64,000 nt of DNA, from NCBI GenBank assembly GCA_950295325.1, contig OX485803.1, forward strand, positions 61,023,554-61,087,553. The letters run 5' to 3'. This document shows positions 1 through 11,309 of this stretch, in pieces (position 1 is the stretch's first letter; each line of letters starts with the position of its first letter). Made by a program: the position numbers and the translations under genes. The DNA is from Polytrichum commune. Lineage: Eukaryota > Streptophyta > Polytrichopsida > Polytrichales > Polytrichaceae. Under the pieces are notes generated by a model. That model was not told the DNA's origin. It saw only the letters and a list, made by a program, of their open reading frames with translations, and did not search any database.

Positions 1-3000
1 GGTAGCCCTATCAAGCATGGCCCGACGAGGTTTGATCTTGACCTAACTTGGCTTTCTACAATACAATACATGTGGTCCAAAGCTACTAACTTATGTTCTC
101 CTTGCTCCGTGCTAGCCCGACAAGCTCGATGTCATTATGTAACTTTTGACCCTTTTCCTTGAGTTCGGTTACACTCTTCTGTTTGGAGCAGAGCAGAGCA
201 GAGCAGAGGAGAGGAAAGGTAAAGAAAGGAAAGGAAAGGAAAGGAAAGGAAAGGTGTGCATGGCCTGTTGCAAGTTCTCTTGTGGCTCATCAAGGGGGAA
301 AACAAAAAACCATCAAACATCAAATCAAGAACACCTTTATGCCATGCATTCACTTCTTGCAATGAATGGACGGGTTTGCCATACACCTACCTCGATCCCC
401 ATTCCAATCCGTAAGGGGGCCTATTCTAGGAAGAGGAGGAGGAAGAAGAACTTTGGTCTCCGAATAGAGTGCTTGGGGTGGGGGGGAGGGGGTGAATCCC
501 TTGTATTTAGTGGGACACGTGAGAACAGAAGGTGCTTTTAAGAGGGGTATTATATTGGAGAAAGTAAATAGTGTTGATATTGTTATTTTGTAATTTTCCA
601 ACATCCATTGTTTTTGAGGACCCTATGGGTAGGTCAACTTGGTACTTATTCTTCTTTTACATGGGCATATATTAGTTAACTGGAGGTTTGTACTCTCTTG
701 CATTTCCTCAAGAAAACCAAGTATGCAGTTCATCTCCACGTCGTAGCAAGAATCACACAGGGCATCTTGAAGAACCTTCAACTCAATGACACTCAAATGA
801 GCTAATGGCTCAAACTACAACTGCATATTTGAGTCAATTTGGTAAGCGGAGGTTCTTCTTGCACCAACCCACATTTTTTACATGTTGGTTGCTCACGTAC
901 TCACTTGTTGTCGCCCACAATGCCCCTCAATTGTTTTCCAAACCTCGAACATGACATGACTTCTTTCGATTCATGACCCCCAACTAGAGCAAATGGTCTT
1001 TTCTCATCAACACTAGTTTCATTCACTACACTTAATATATGTATGCCTTGAGCCACTAGGTTTGATGGCCATATGCGTCAAGATAGTAGACCTCTCTTTA
1101 GAGGTTTGAGATTGGGGACAATCACTAAACGAGACTTCAAATTTTTGGCACCAATTTCGAATATGTATGTTAGACATGAGGTGACAAATTGGGAAAGAGG
1201 TTGTGAATTGTGTTTATGAAATGATCCCCAGTGGTGGATCCAAACTCTTTACAAAATTTCATATAATACACTTATACTACACTCACAAAACTCTGGTCCG
1301 AAGACCTCAACTGCCATCGGTGATCCGCCAGAGTTATTTGTTTAAAATCTTCACTAAAGTTCCCCTCGATTGGCAAATATCCAGCCATAGCCTTGACACT
1401 CATCAATATGGACTTTAGGTTGGATGCCAGATGGCTCAATGCTTTCATCACTAACTCTAGAACCAACAAGTGGAGGCAATAGTTGGTCAAAGTCATCAAG
1501 AAAGGTAAGATATTGGATTTTAGCCTCCTTTGCTATGCATTCCAGAGTTTGTTGGGAGTAGAAAGCAAAGCTAGGTCAACCACACACATGTGTCTTCTGG
1601 ATTCAAGGTTGGGATCAACTAGTGGCATAACTTATACAACCGAAATACCTCTATTGAACCCCTTGAGCTTGCAATTAATCTTGCATCTACTCTTCATATC
1701 AAAAAATTGAAAGGGCCAATCTACAATATGAATGCTTTCAAGTAGTGGTATGAGTTTTGCCCTCAACACACTTGCAAAATCCAAAAAGTTTTGGACTAGC
1801 ATAGGCATTAGTAAGTGAGAACAATTTCAACTTCAAAGACATTGCAAACATGATTTTTGATCAACAACTTCACTAGAACCAAGTACCTCGAGTCCAGTTG
1901 GTGTCGCTCATATGAACACTTCTTGCAAATTTCACCCCCTCCTCTTTGTCAACTATGCTCTTAAAATAAAATAAAAATCATAACAAAAATTCAAAACTTT
2001 ATCTATATACCAAGCAAGCATAAAACTGAAAGTAGGAAAGATGAAGCTTGGGATGGGTGCACCAGAGGAACGCAATTATGCACATGTGCCTATTGCCCAA
2101 CCTTCAACAATCAATCATCAACATTTGCCAAGTTTGCAAGATGATCGGAGTTTGCATAGACATAAAAACTTCAAAGAGTTACTGCAAACTCTAACTAGGA
2201 ACTCACAAAGCCAAACAAAATGCACAAACCTATTCGAAACCTTTCCTGCATCTAACCCAACAAATTACGTCCAACTACTAAGAGACATCCATGAGATGTC
2301 ATCCAATGGTGCTCACCCATAGTATGGGGCCCAAATATATATTATTCTAAATTCCCACCCTACCGAACCCCGTGGTATGTTAGTTTTAAAAATCCTCTAA
2401 CACAATCAGTTTGTGAGCACCCTAATTCATTTACAACAACAATTTTAATATATAAATTGAGCATTTTCATAATTACATGTTTCATAATTTGTAGTTTATA
2501 AGTTCAAAGTGGTCCCTATATTTGTTCTCACATAATTTTCTAAAAGATGGTAATGACCCCTTGTTATATAGTGTTTGTTGATAAACATCCATAGCCATGC
2601 CCTGAAGGACAATGACGTTTGGGCGTAACATCATCTCACCCTTTACATGGAGTATACATTACATTGCATGTTTTAGGAGAGAAGAATGCGTCGATATCGG
2701 GTGCGGATGATAAAAGTAAGTTAGATGGGTATTGCATGTGTGTGTGCCTCCCCCCCCCCCCCCCACAATTAGTCCACTTCTCCTAGGCTATGAAACATGA
2801 TCTTAGTACAAAATGGTTAGTAGTTCCAAATGAAGGTCGTAGCCATTTTCCTCATAACTTTTGGAGGTTATATGCATATCTTATTTGTTATCAAAGTGAA
2901 TATTTATGTGCTTAGCAAATGGTCAAATAGCCCCCGCCCCCCCCCCCCCCCCCAAATCATGTTCACTTTAGAATGGTTATCATATGTTGAGCATGCACTC

Positions 3001-3656
3001 CAACCTCTTATGAACATGTGTCTTTTAGTCTCCATTCTTGGAACCACACAAAATCACGCACCACTCAAATACAATATAGGTGTCCAAATAAGAGAAGTGA
3101 CCGAATAAGGTTGCCTACCTTAAATAGAGTGGACCATATCAATATTTCAAATGCCTTGGAATTGGAGTGTTGAAGCATGTATAATAGTGCCGTATGTTAG
3201 CAACAAAATCACAAGTGGTGTGGTTTATTTATAATTGAATGAAGGTGTGGTCATGACAAGTGGCATGGCGCGATGCATACCAATGGTAGAGGTGGTGCCA
3301 TGTGACAAATGGACAAGATTATATTCACATTGACAAAATTCATAATATAAGACATGTTGGGCTTGTGCGGCCACTCTTCTTTGTTCAACGTGTATAAGTG
3401 AGTGGTATATGGCATGTTTTGTAATTAAGAATGACCCCCCAAAGTAGACACGTGTTATGATATGATCAGTTCACATGCTCGTTTCTTTTACAATTGGGAG
3501 GATCTATTTAAATATTTAAAGAAAGAGAAATATCCTTCACTTTTACTTCCTATGGCTCCTACTTCTCAACTCTACTTTCAAAACACGAAAAGACAATGTG
3601 TAGCGTGATATGCAATTCACAAGGCAAAACAATTATGAATTCAATTTAGTGGTCAA
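1..3656. other. Gene-free AT-rich spacer
   Basis: I see no supportable gene here. Open frames are short, lack recognisable domains and are interrupted on both strands. The stretch holds simple sequence (see 186-256), two poly-C tracts near 2750-2764 and 2936-2954, and around 2960-3110 a piece of a dispersed repeat that recurs at 6.0, 17.2, 29.5 and 31.5 kb. Confidence 0.6.
186..256. repeat. (GCAGA)n / (AAAGG)n microsatellite
   Basis: Four GCAGA units run into a purine-only tract of about six AAAGG units. The purine strand is the given strand. Long reading frames across it on both strands are a by-product of the 5-bp period and are not genes. Confidence 0.9.
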
Positions 3657-3679
3657 ATAGTCCAGGCCTTGGGGACAAC

Positions 3680-5440
3680 TACCAAAATAACTATAGTTAA
3701 CTAGAAAAATTTAAGACCATATTCAAGAATTTTAGTTAACTACAAAATTCCAAGTATTATTATATATTCGAAGAAGTTCGCCTCTTGATTTTCTTCAGTT
3801 TAGGGTCTTTATGCTCGGGCCACTGAGGATCATCAAGAAACGCCTTTATACGATCACTCACAATGTTTGGCTTTGGAACAACCTCCATGTACAACACCAA
3901 CACAAATAACACACTAGTGACACTACAACACTATAACATTGAACAGGTTGCGCTCAACTTTAGTTAACTAGATATTTAGTTAACTAGAATTTTTGGCAAA
4001 CCGAATTTTGAACAACTATAATTAACTACATTTTTTGACAAGTCAAATTGCGAACAACTACAATCACGAAAGGCAACTAATTAACTACTAGTTGAATTAG
4101 TTGGTTAGTTGTCCAAGGTTTGAAATAGTCTACGGAGTTGGAAGTGCCAACAATTGGGTGACATATATACCTTATAGAGAAAGACAATGCCAATCATGAA
4201 GTTGGTATGAATAAGAGACGCTTCATCACTTAGAGATAGATTCGGGTCAACCACATGACTTGGTGGTACATCTTATTTTATAAACAACAATTTCTCATGT
4301 CGAGTGGTTCAATGTGGTGATGCACACGATTGACAATGACGGTGCCACATGACACATACACAAGATTTCACAATGCACCCTATGTTGAACACATTGTTTT
4401 GTAACCGAAAACTAGTGTTGATCTACATTTGTTTTGGTATATACTAATTTCATATCATACATACTTATAATATTGTGGTCCACATTGAATTTGAAATAAA
4501 TGGTGTACTGCAAAGTGATTGTACCCTTTACAACAAGGGGTGCATTATTGGATCCTATACAAACAAGAAAAGAAAAGAAAAGGAATGATATCAACATGTT
4601 AGGTTGGCAGGAATGAGAGACTCTTCGCGTTTCAGTCATAAACTACACTAAATGTGATATTTAGTATCATTTACTATTCGGAGTTAAACATTCATGTATT
4701 TTTTTTACTTTTAGTGTAAAATTTTACCGAGTGTAGATGTTAATGTTATATAAATGTCCAAACAACTAATTTTGACCTTTGTTGGTAAAACATGAGTTGT
4801 ACAACAAACAATTATAATGTTGTTTAACTCCAAGTAGTAAGTGACACTAAACACCATATATTAGGGTAGTCTTGCATGTAAACCAACCCTAGATTTACAA
4901 AGCCAAGATATAGGCCAAATGTGAACAACCCCAAGTAATTAGCATGGATAGAGCAAAGAAGTCTTCCTAGACGTTGGTAAGATGAGATAAGAAAGCTCAC
5001 TTCTCTCATAGCATTAGTCTATATCCAAAATAATCTCATGGGTGTGTACACTAATACATGCAAGTAGGTTGCCCCATGCTAATTTATCGACATTATGCAC
5101 TAATTTGAATATTTGTTGACTATGCTTGTAGGACAAAGACTATGCATCGACTTCTATGTTTCAAGAGTAAATTTCCAAACCACTTTGCATTCACACTTGA
5201 ACATTACTCGTTCATGTTATTTTTTGGTCTAGTTTACTGAACGTGGATGGTGAAAGCCTGCATACCTTGGATAACTAACCAACTAATTCAACTATCTATT
5301 AACTAGTTGCCTTTCGTAACTATAGTTGTTGGCGATTTAACCTGCCACAACATGTAGTTAACTATAGTTGTTCTAATATCGAATTAACTATAGTTATATA
5401 CATCTAGTTAATTATAGTTGTTCCCTCAAATGTATTGGAA
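3680..5440. mobile_element. Foldback-type element with TAGTTAACTA-rich arms
   Basis: The segment at about 3957-4135 is the inverted counterpart of about 5262-5440. Both contain AAAGGCAACTA, then TTGAATTAGTTGGTTAGTT, then a copy of TCCAAGG, in mirrored order. The arms are made of several degenerate units of roughly 45-60 bp centred on TAGTTAACTATAGTTG, and further units lie at 3689-3750. No coding frame is present, so this would be a non-autonomous foldback or Mutator-like element. The outer ends and target duplication are not clear. A separate MITE (4642-4870) sits between the arms, so this element is the older of the two. Confidence 0.6.
4642..4870. mobile_element. MITE, palindromic-head family, copy 1 (nested)
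   Basis: A 229-bp non-coding element with terminal inverted repeats of about 50 bp. The left end reads ACTACACTAAATGTGATATT and the right end, reversed, ACTACCCTAATATATGGTGT; both continue to a shared GGAGTTAAACA. The first 30 bp of each terminus is itself nearly palindromic (ACACTAAAT..ATTTAGTGT). It lies between the arms of the foldback element at 3680-5440. The superfamily is uncertain: the CACTA-like start suggests CACTA, but no clear 3-bp target duplication was seen. Confidence 0.75.
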
Positions 5441-5664
5441 AAATTCGATTGATTACAGTTGGTTATAGGTATAGTAAATAGCCATGAACTGGCATGAGCA
5501 AAGTATACAACTACAATTGTAGTTTTTGATAAGAAAGGACAGTGCCTCACAGTTTTGTTGTTATCTTGTTATTATAGTTATAAAGTACACAGAAAACAAG
5601 AGTTGTTATACAATCCAAATAAACAAAGTTATAAGTTGTATGTCGTAATTTGGTTTTGACCCAA

Positions 5665-5810
5665 GATAACATTATTCATATTCATAACATTGTTATGTGG
5701 GACTAACAATATTATGTGGAATATTTCTCACATTTGGTTTGAATGTGAGGAATATTTTGCATAATATTGTCAGTCCACTGAACATTGTTATGGATCTGAA
5801 TAATGTTATG
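5665..5810. repeat. Near-perfect 70-bp-stem hairpin
   Basis: Arms at 5665-5734 and 5742-5810 are complementary over nearly their full length and leave a 7-nt loop (TGGTTTG). I estimate about 85-90% pairing by eye, with scattered mismatches and no large bulge. The size and shape fit either a young hairpin MITE or a precursor of small RNAs. Nothing in the sequence alone separates these two. No flanking gene is recognisable within 3 kb. Confidence 0.8.
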
Positions 5811-6039
5811 AAGGTAATTTACATAGATAAAGAGGCAACCTATTTGCGAAGGCAACCTTATTGCACATATTGGTGTAAGGTGGATGTGCCTAATTTGGAT
5901 GTACGTTTCTCCATGGACCCACTTCTAGTATAATATAACACACACAATCAAAGTTAGATGATTAACAAATCCAAATCATGCACATGACCATTTGTCTCAT
6001 AGTATTCAAAGTTCATATGAATATATGACCTATTATTAA

Positions 6040-6240
6040 ATTGAAGATTCTCGTGCTCATTAGTAAGTGGTTGTACATGTCCCCCCAATTCATGTGCACT
6101 ATTGAACCTAGAATAATTTTACATATTTGGAGCAAAGAGTCCAATCTCGTTTTAATACATGTCTTTTCCGTTTTTAGATCCACACCTAACCACATACCAC
6201 TCAAATATAGGTACATCTATATTATTGATGTGTTGGAATT
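6040..6240 (+). repeat. Dispersed repeat containing ACCACTCAAATATAGG
   Basis: This stretch, starting GAAGATTCTCGTGCTCATTA and ending near ACCACTCAAATATAGGT, recurs inverted at about 17215-17371. Partial copies lie at about 2960-3090, 29480-29520 and 31490-31560. Shared landmarks are the GTGCACTATTGAACCTAGAA block, a CCAATCTC..TTTTAATACATG block and the CACTCAAATATAGG block. No open reading frame is conserved between copies, so it is a non-coding interspersed family of unknown class. Confidence 0.6.
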
Positions 6241-6358
6241 AGACATGTCTGCATTGGGTATCTCTTCCAATGTGCTTGCTTCCAAATCATGAATAATGAA
6301 GAGGAATGCAAGATTGGAGCCACACAAGTATGCAGTTGAGACCCAAGGGTCATTCATC

Positions 6359-6588
6359 ACTACAATAAATATTGCATTTAATGTCACTTGCTATTTGGAC
6401 TAACCCCATGTTGTAACCATTTATGCTATATCTCATGTTTTAAATGTCAACGGAGGTCAAATTGGTTGTTTGGACACTATAGAACACTTGCATCTTTACT
6501 TGGTGAACAATTACATAATTAGTACAAAAAATATAGCATTGTGTACCTCCAAATAGTGAGTGACACTAAATACAATATTTAGTGTAGT
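6359..6588. mobile_element. MITE, palindromic-head family, copy 2
   Basis: A 230-bp element. The left end is ACTACAATAAATATTGCATT and the right end, reversed, is ACTACACTAAATATTGTATT; both lead into TTTA(A/G)TGTCACT..CTATTTGGA. It matches the copy at 4642-4870 in length and terminal sequence, while the internal sequence has diverged. Non-coding. Confidence 0.75.
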
Positions 6589-7020
6589 ATATGTTTCTTT
6601 GAATATTTGAGGTGGCCTAGGCGGCGATAAAAACTCTAATGAAGTAACCATTGTTCATTGCTGCACAAGTGATGCTATATATTAACATTAAACTCAAGAT
6701 TTGAAGGAAGGATTTGACAACATTTTGCTAATTATAAGGTAATGTGGGCCTTATGTGGGCACTCCTCTTAATCAAACGCCTATGTTTGTATGATTTATGA
6801 CAAGGCTTGCAGTCAAGAACGAACACCAACAAACATGTGTTGTGATGGAAGTGGACTTTGTGCTCTAATTTCATACACAATTCTAGGTTCAATAAATAAT
6901 GTACACTATTTTGTTCAATTACTGTGGGTTATCATTCAAAGTAACATGTTGCTATAGCTTTCTATCAACATTATCAGTTTTAATCAACTAAGTTATATTG
7001 TATTCTTTGGTGTGCATACT

Positions 7021-7382
7021 AACCACACTAAAAATGGTATTTAATGTCAGTATGGTAACTTTCTGGATGACACTTCTTATGATAAGTTGCAAATATTGTC
7101 ATGGATGATGGATGAGTTCATCCATTGTCCAAAACCATACCTTCTCTTGTCCGCAACTTGTGGTGAATTATTGTCATGGATGATTGAAAGTTGGATGCAA
7201 AACCGCTTGGTAAGTGACAACTTTTGCAATACATCAAATCTATAATCCCCCCAAAAGATTACAAGGAATGACAAAGAATGTCGGGTTAACATTTAGTGTT
7301 GGTGACACTATACCATGGTTTACAATTAGTAGTGAGCAAGACAATTAGAATCGGTGACAATAAATATGATATTTGGTGTACT
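7021..7382. mobile_element. MITE, palindromic-head family, long copy
   Basis: The termini resemble the family head (CACACTAAAAATGGTATTTA left; reversed right TACACCAAATATCATATTTA). The body is about 360 bp and is an inverted, diverged copy of 8311-8650. Shared blocks include GACACTTCTTATG, TTCATCCATTG, ATTGTCATGGATGATTGAAA and TTTACAATTAGTA(G/T)TGAGCAAGAC. Non-coding. Confidence 0.65.
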
Positions 7383-8310
7383 TATGTTATTTGGGCAAAA
7401 AAATTATACTCTTAATAACAAGTTAAAGCAACACATAACTCCAAATGGTGACCCCACACTAATTAGACAAATAGTGTAGTTCTAGGACCGTGTAGACAAA
7501 TCATCGCCGATAACTTGTTTATTTCAACAAATGAAACACTTTTCATTGACTTCTCAATTTTCTTACAAAATTGATAATTTTTTCACCAAAATAATTTACA
7601 AAATTACAAAAAAACCAAAGCAATGTGATAATTGAAATTACCATGGTACTAAGGTATCGTAACAAGGAGGGCCTATGAGATCGCATGGTGCAATACCAGT
7701 GGTCCTATAGCCATGCTCCATAACTTGTCTTTGGTTCACAAATGAGTTTGCAACTATAATCAACAATGAAGCATCCCTCATTCACACCAACATGTGGTTG
7801 GCATTGTCTCTCCAACCCACGAGATCCCTTTGACTTCTTAGATTGAGAAACAAACAAATAAATAGAAACATGGGTTTCCTATGAAATTAGGACAAATTAT
7901 GATTACTAAGCAGATGCGACAATTCCCAATCCAATCTAATGGCTGAAATTGTATGTAAAGTTGGAAGTGCCCATACTAGGGCCACATACCTTATTTGCAC
8001 ATTCCTCATCACTTAGGACTTTCCCAACCCAAGTGTTTGGATGGAGCCATAAGGTGTTTCTTGATGAAAAGATGTTGAATAATCACAAACCCCTTGTCGC
8101 AACCCCGAATGAATGGTTGAATGTCATCCATTTAGTTATGCCTAAGAGAAGCCAAGGGATGGTTCACACCTATGGGTAAGTCCTAATTCTAGTTGTTACT
8201 TTTAACAATCTTAATGGTAAAATAACCTAACTTCAAAACTAATCTAAATGTCATTTCATTCACACGTATGGGCGACTTCACCAAAGACGTCACCTATCTA
8301 GCATGGGTTT

Positions 8311-8650
8311 ACTACACTAAATGTTGTATTTAGTGTCACCAATTCTATTCGTCTTGCTCAATACTAATTGTAAACCCAAAATTTGGGCATTATAGGCTTA
8401 AAATGTTGCAAGTACTTTCACTTACGAAGTGAATTTTTATCCAAATTTCAATCATCCATGACAATATTTTACCATGTATTTCTTAGGATGTAGAACATAA
8501 CAAACGTTGTTTAAATAATTGGGCAATGGATGAACTAAACGTAAGTTGGGATGACAACACTTGTAAAACTTATTCATAAGAAGTGTCACAAGAAAAGTTG
8601 CCATAGTGATATAACATACCATACAACACTATATACAATATTATGTTTAC
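8311..8650. mobile_element. MITE, palindromic-head family, long copy (inverted)
   Basis: Starts ACTACACTAAATGTTGTATT and is the reverse-oriented relative of 7021-7382 through most of its length. The far end (reversed: ACATAATATTGTATATAGTG) is a degraded family head. Non-coding. With 7021-7382 it forms a roughly 350-bp inverted repeat about 0.9 kb apart. Confidence 0.6.
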
Positions 8651-9913
8651 TTCTATTCACACATGGCCATCATTGAACTCACCTTGCTTGCCACGCGTCA
8701 TCATGTCAACATGTCATTAGATCACTGCATTGAATATCCTAGTTAGTGTATGTTACTATTTGGAGTTACGCAGTGCAATAACGTCTTACTCAGGAGTTCA
8801 ATTTTTATTAACGAGAGCTCAATAGGTTTTTCGAACATTATAGAACATAAACGACTTTGCTTGATAAATTTTACATTCTCATTGAATAGTTATAGCACAA
8901 CATACATCCGAGTAGAAACACACATTAATTGGGACAATTGGTGCAGTCATTATCACGGTCTTTAACACACCGTCCTAACCTTCAGCTAATTATCCTAGTA
9001 CGAATCTGGTAAATTATCACCGTGGTTAGGTGCTAATTATAACATTATCCAACCAAGTCTATACATTGGGTGGGGCTGGAAATAAGCCAAATTCTATTCG
9101 AAATTACACTATGTTTATTCTCTCAGCAAAGCACTGCACTGGCATCGAATTCAACTTGATAAACTCGGATGAAACAATATCATTGATATTATTAGAATGG
9201 AGTGGCTGATAGCATATGAAGAACGTGTTGTTAGGCTATAATTATGCGGTAACTTAACCTAACGACGATAGCTTAATGTATCATGTAACTTAAACAATGG
9301 ACCAAGTGTGAATGTAGATAAAAATAGCTTCGATGTTAAGAAAATATAGCCACAGGTGTGCACCATGCGTAAGTTGCATAATAAGCTTACACACCTCATC
9401 TCCGAAATCTCAAGCAATGAAAAGCTTCATCATTCTCGAATTCTAGAGTTATTGCTCACCTTCCAACTCCATTGCAAGGATCTCCACGTGATCCTGTCGT
9501 ATCGCAGAGTCCTCGTGGGAGATCGCAGCAGAATTTGGAGTCCCGGAGCCTACATTACTGATTTGCTCCAAAGGTAGGCTTGGAGTTGGTAACAGAGTGT
9601 TGGGCCTGGACGAATTTCGAGTGTGAAGAAGGTATGCGAGTTTGGGATTGGTAAATTGAGGTATCAAACTTAGACATCCATCGATTTGTAAGCCAGGGAG
9701 GTTTTGGTGTTCCGATGTTTGGTACTATTTGTGGTGTCATTCTACGCGGTGCTTGTTTTGTTTTTGTTTTTTTTCTTTTTTCCTGCTGTCTGTTTGTTGT
9801 TTGTTTGTTTGCTTGCTTGCTTGCTTCTCTGCTAATAGATTTCGTGGTTTTAGTGGTACTTCTCCTACGAAGCTCACATGGGAGGTTTTGCGAGATCAAA
9901 ATGTGAACAATGT
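8651..9913. other. Gene-free stretch with T-rich simple sequence
   Basis: No gene is supported. From about 9750 to 9835 there is a T-rich tract with (TTTG)n and (TTGC)n runs. On the minus strand 9449-9667 there is a serine-rich, low-complexity open frame ending in a possible splice donor, but nothing recognisable flanks it. Confidence 0.5.
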
Positions 9914-10082
9914 GTGATTAATGATTTGTCTCTTCTTGGTTTTGGTCGGGGTGACACTCTCAAGTTGCTCACCTCTAAATTTGAAGATGCTCATTCGACG
10001 ATGACCAACTTGGTCACCACTTGAATTGGTCATTGGTCACCGTTGGCCAAAAACAAGAAGAGACAGATCATGGATTACATAT
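9914..10082. repeat. Short inverted-repeat (hairpin) element
   Basis: 9914-9957 (core TTGTCTCTTCTTGGTTTTGG) is mirrored at 10037-10082 (reversed core CTGTCTCTTCTTGTTTTTGG). The roughly 80-bp centre repeats TTGGTCACC-like words. No coding content. It is consistent with a small non-autonomous element or its remnant. Confidence 0.55.
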
Positions 10083-10830
10083 TGCTCACCATCTCAAGGT
10101 GGCCACCTTTCATGCGTGAGTCATGTGTATGGTGGTTGTGAATTAGGGAAATCTCATAACATTCTTGAGTGTCGTAAGAACGCTTACTTTCTATGCTAGG
10201 TTCAAGAATAAAATTTCAAGAATCAAAGTGCTTGATTGCATCAAGAATGAATGCCGAGTATAGTTAATTGGCATTAAGCTCTCATTATTGGACAATAACC
10301 TCATTGCTGCCTATCTTCATCGGACATGAAGCCTTCTCCCATTCATCCACCAAGCTTCAACTGAATTGAAGTGGTGTGCACGAATGGAATCATTTTTAGG
10401 TTATCCTAAGAATCATTCCATTTTTGCAGAGATAGACTACACAAAAGGCTACTCAAGAATATCATTGTAGTAGAGGTACACGGGTGGTTTAACCAGAAGC
10501 AGGAATATCTGGAACCTATGTTTTTTGAAGCAGACTTACTGGAGGTGAAGGATGATGTAGAGAATGTGCGAGAAGAGAGAGACATTATCTACATTGCCTA
10601 AGGGATTGAGTGGGCGTGTGAGGATGGATCTCCTTTCTTTTATCGAAGTCTGCAATTCAGTATAAGGCTGAACGGATAACGTGAGGAGTAGGACGTTGTG
10701 GAACTTGTGGAACTTTTGCTGCAGGTGATGTAGAGAACGTTGCCCGAAGGCAAGGCGCTTGGAGACTAACATTCTCCAAGCACATACTCCTGTAATGTGT
10801 ATTAGGGTCTGAAGGCCCAACCGCACATAG
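10083..10830. other. No recognised gene
   Basis: On the plus strand about 10470-10605 reads without a stop for about 40 codons, but it has no start, no recognisable domain and no partner exon. The minus-strand open frame at 10536-10940 runs into the foldback element and is not convincing. Confidence 0.45.
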
Positions 10831-11112
10831 CTTAAGCTTGCAAGTTGATGGGCCAAGGTGAAAGAATTTGGACCCTTATTAAATAGTGGAGCTTTGGGTC
10901 CTATACTTTTTTTTGCATTGGTTCTCAAGTTCAAGCCCAAACTTAACTTTTAGTCATCAGATTTGAATTTGTTTCAAGTTCAAGTTTGGGCTTGTACTTG
11001 AAAATTGATCCAAAAAAAAAGTAGGGACCAATCTTGAGACAAAGCTTCACCATCTCAGGCACATGTAAGGACTCAAATTCTTGTACCTTGGTCCACCAAA
11101 CTTGCAAGCTTG
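10831..11112. mobile_element. Foldback/MITE element next to the oxidoreductase gene
   Basis: The left arm (10831-10944) starts CTTAAGCTTGCAAGTT and the right arm (about 10979-11112), read in reverse, starts CAAGCTTGCAAGTT. Matching blocks follow in both: CCAAGGT..AAGAATTTG, GGAGCTTTG/GAAGCTTTG, CTTTTTTTT, TTCTCAAG/TTTTCAAG and CAAGCCCAAACTT. The spacer is about 35 bp. The right end runs into (GCTTGA)n. It ends about 80 bp before the probable TATA box of the gene at 11310, so it lies in the proximal promoter. Confidence 0.7.
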
Positions 11113-11194
11113 AGCTTGAGCTTGAGCTCAAATTGTGAGTGGCTGTGCAAGGACCTCCTAATTTGTTCATCACTACAAATATCCTACAATTTGG

Positions 11195-11200
11195 TATAAA
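11195..11200 (+). promoter_or_regulatory. Probable TATA box of the oxidoreductase gene
   Basis: TATAAA within GGTATAAATTTGG, 110 bp before the chosen ATG. The position is plausible for a TATA box with a leader of about 80 nt. There is no experimental support, and TATA-like words are frequent in this AT-rich DNA. Confidence 0.4.
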
Positions 11201-11309
11201 TTTGGTCAAATGTGGGACTGCCTAATTTAAGTCCGTTCTGCGTGGTTCTCTGTTGGATTCAGCTTATATTGTCTTCGGATGTGTAGATTTTGGTGCAGCA
11301 GACTTCAAA

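Noticed and set aside
146-604. Open frames on both strands in the first 600 bp
   Set aside because: Produced by the 5-bp microsatellite; low-complexity peptides only.
9449-9899. Two overlapping minus-strand open frames with a possible GGTGAGC donor
   Set aside because: Serine/lysine-rich and partly created by the T-rich simple repeat; no partner exon or domain, so not called a gene.
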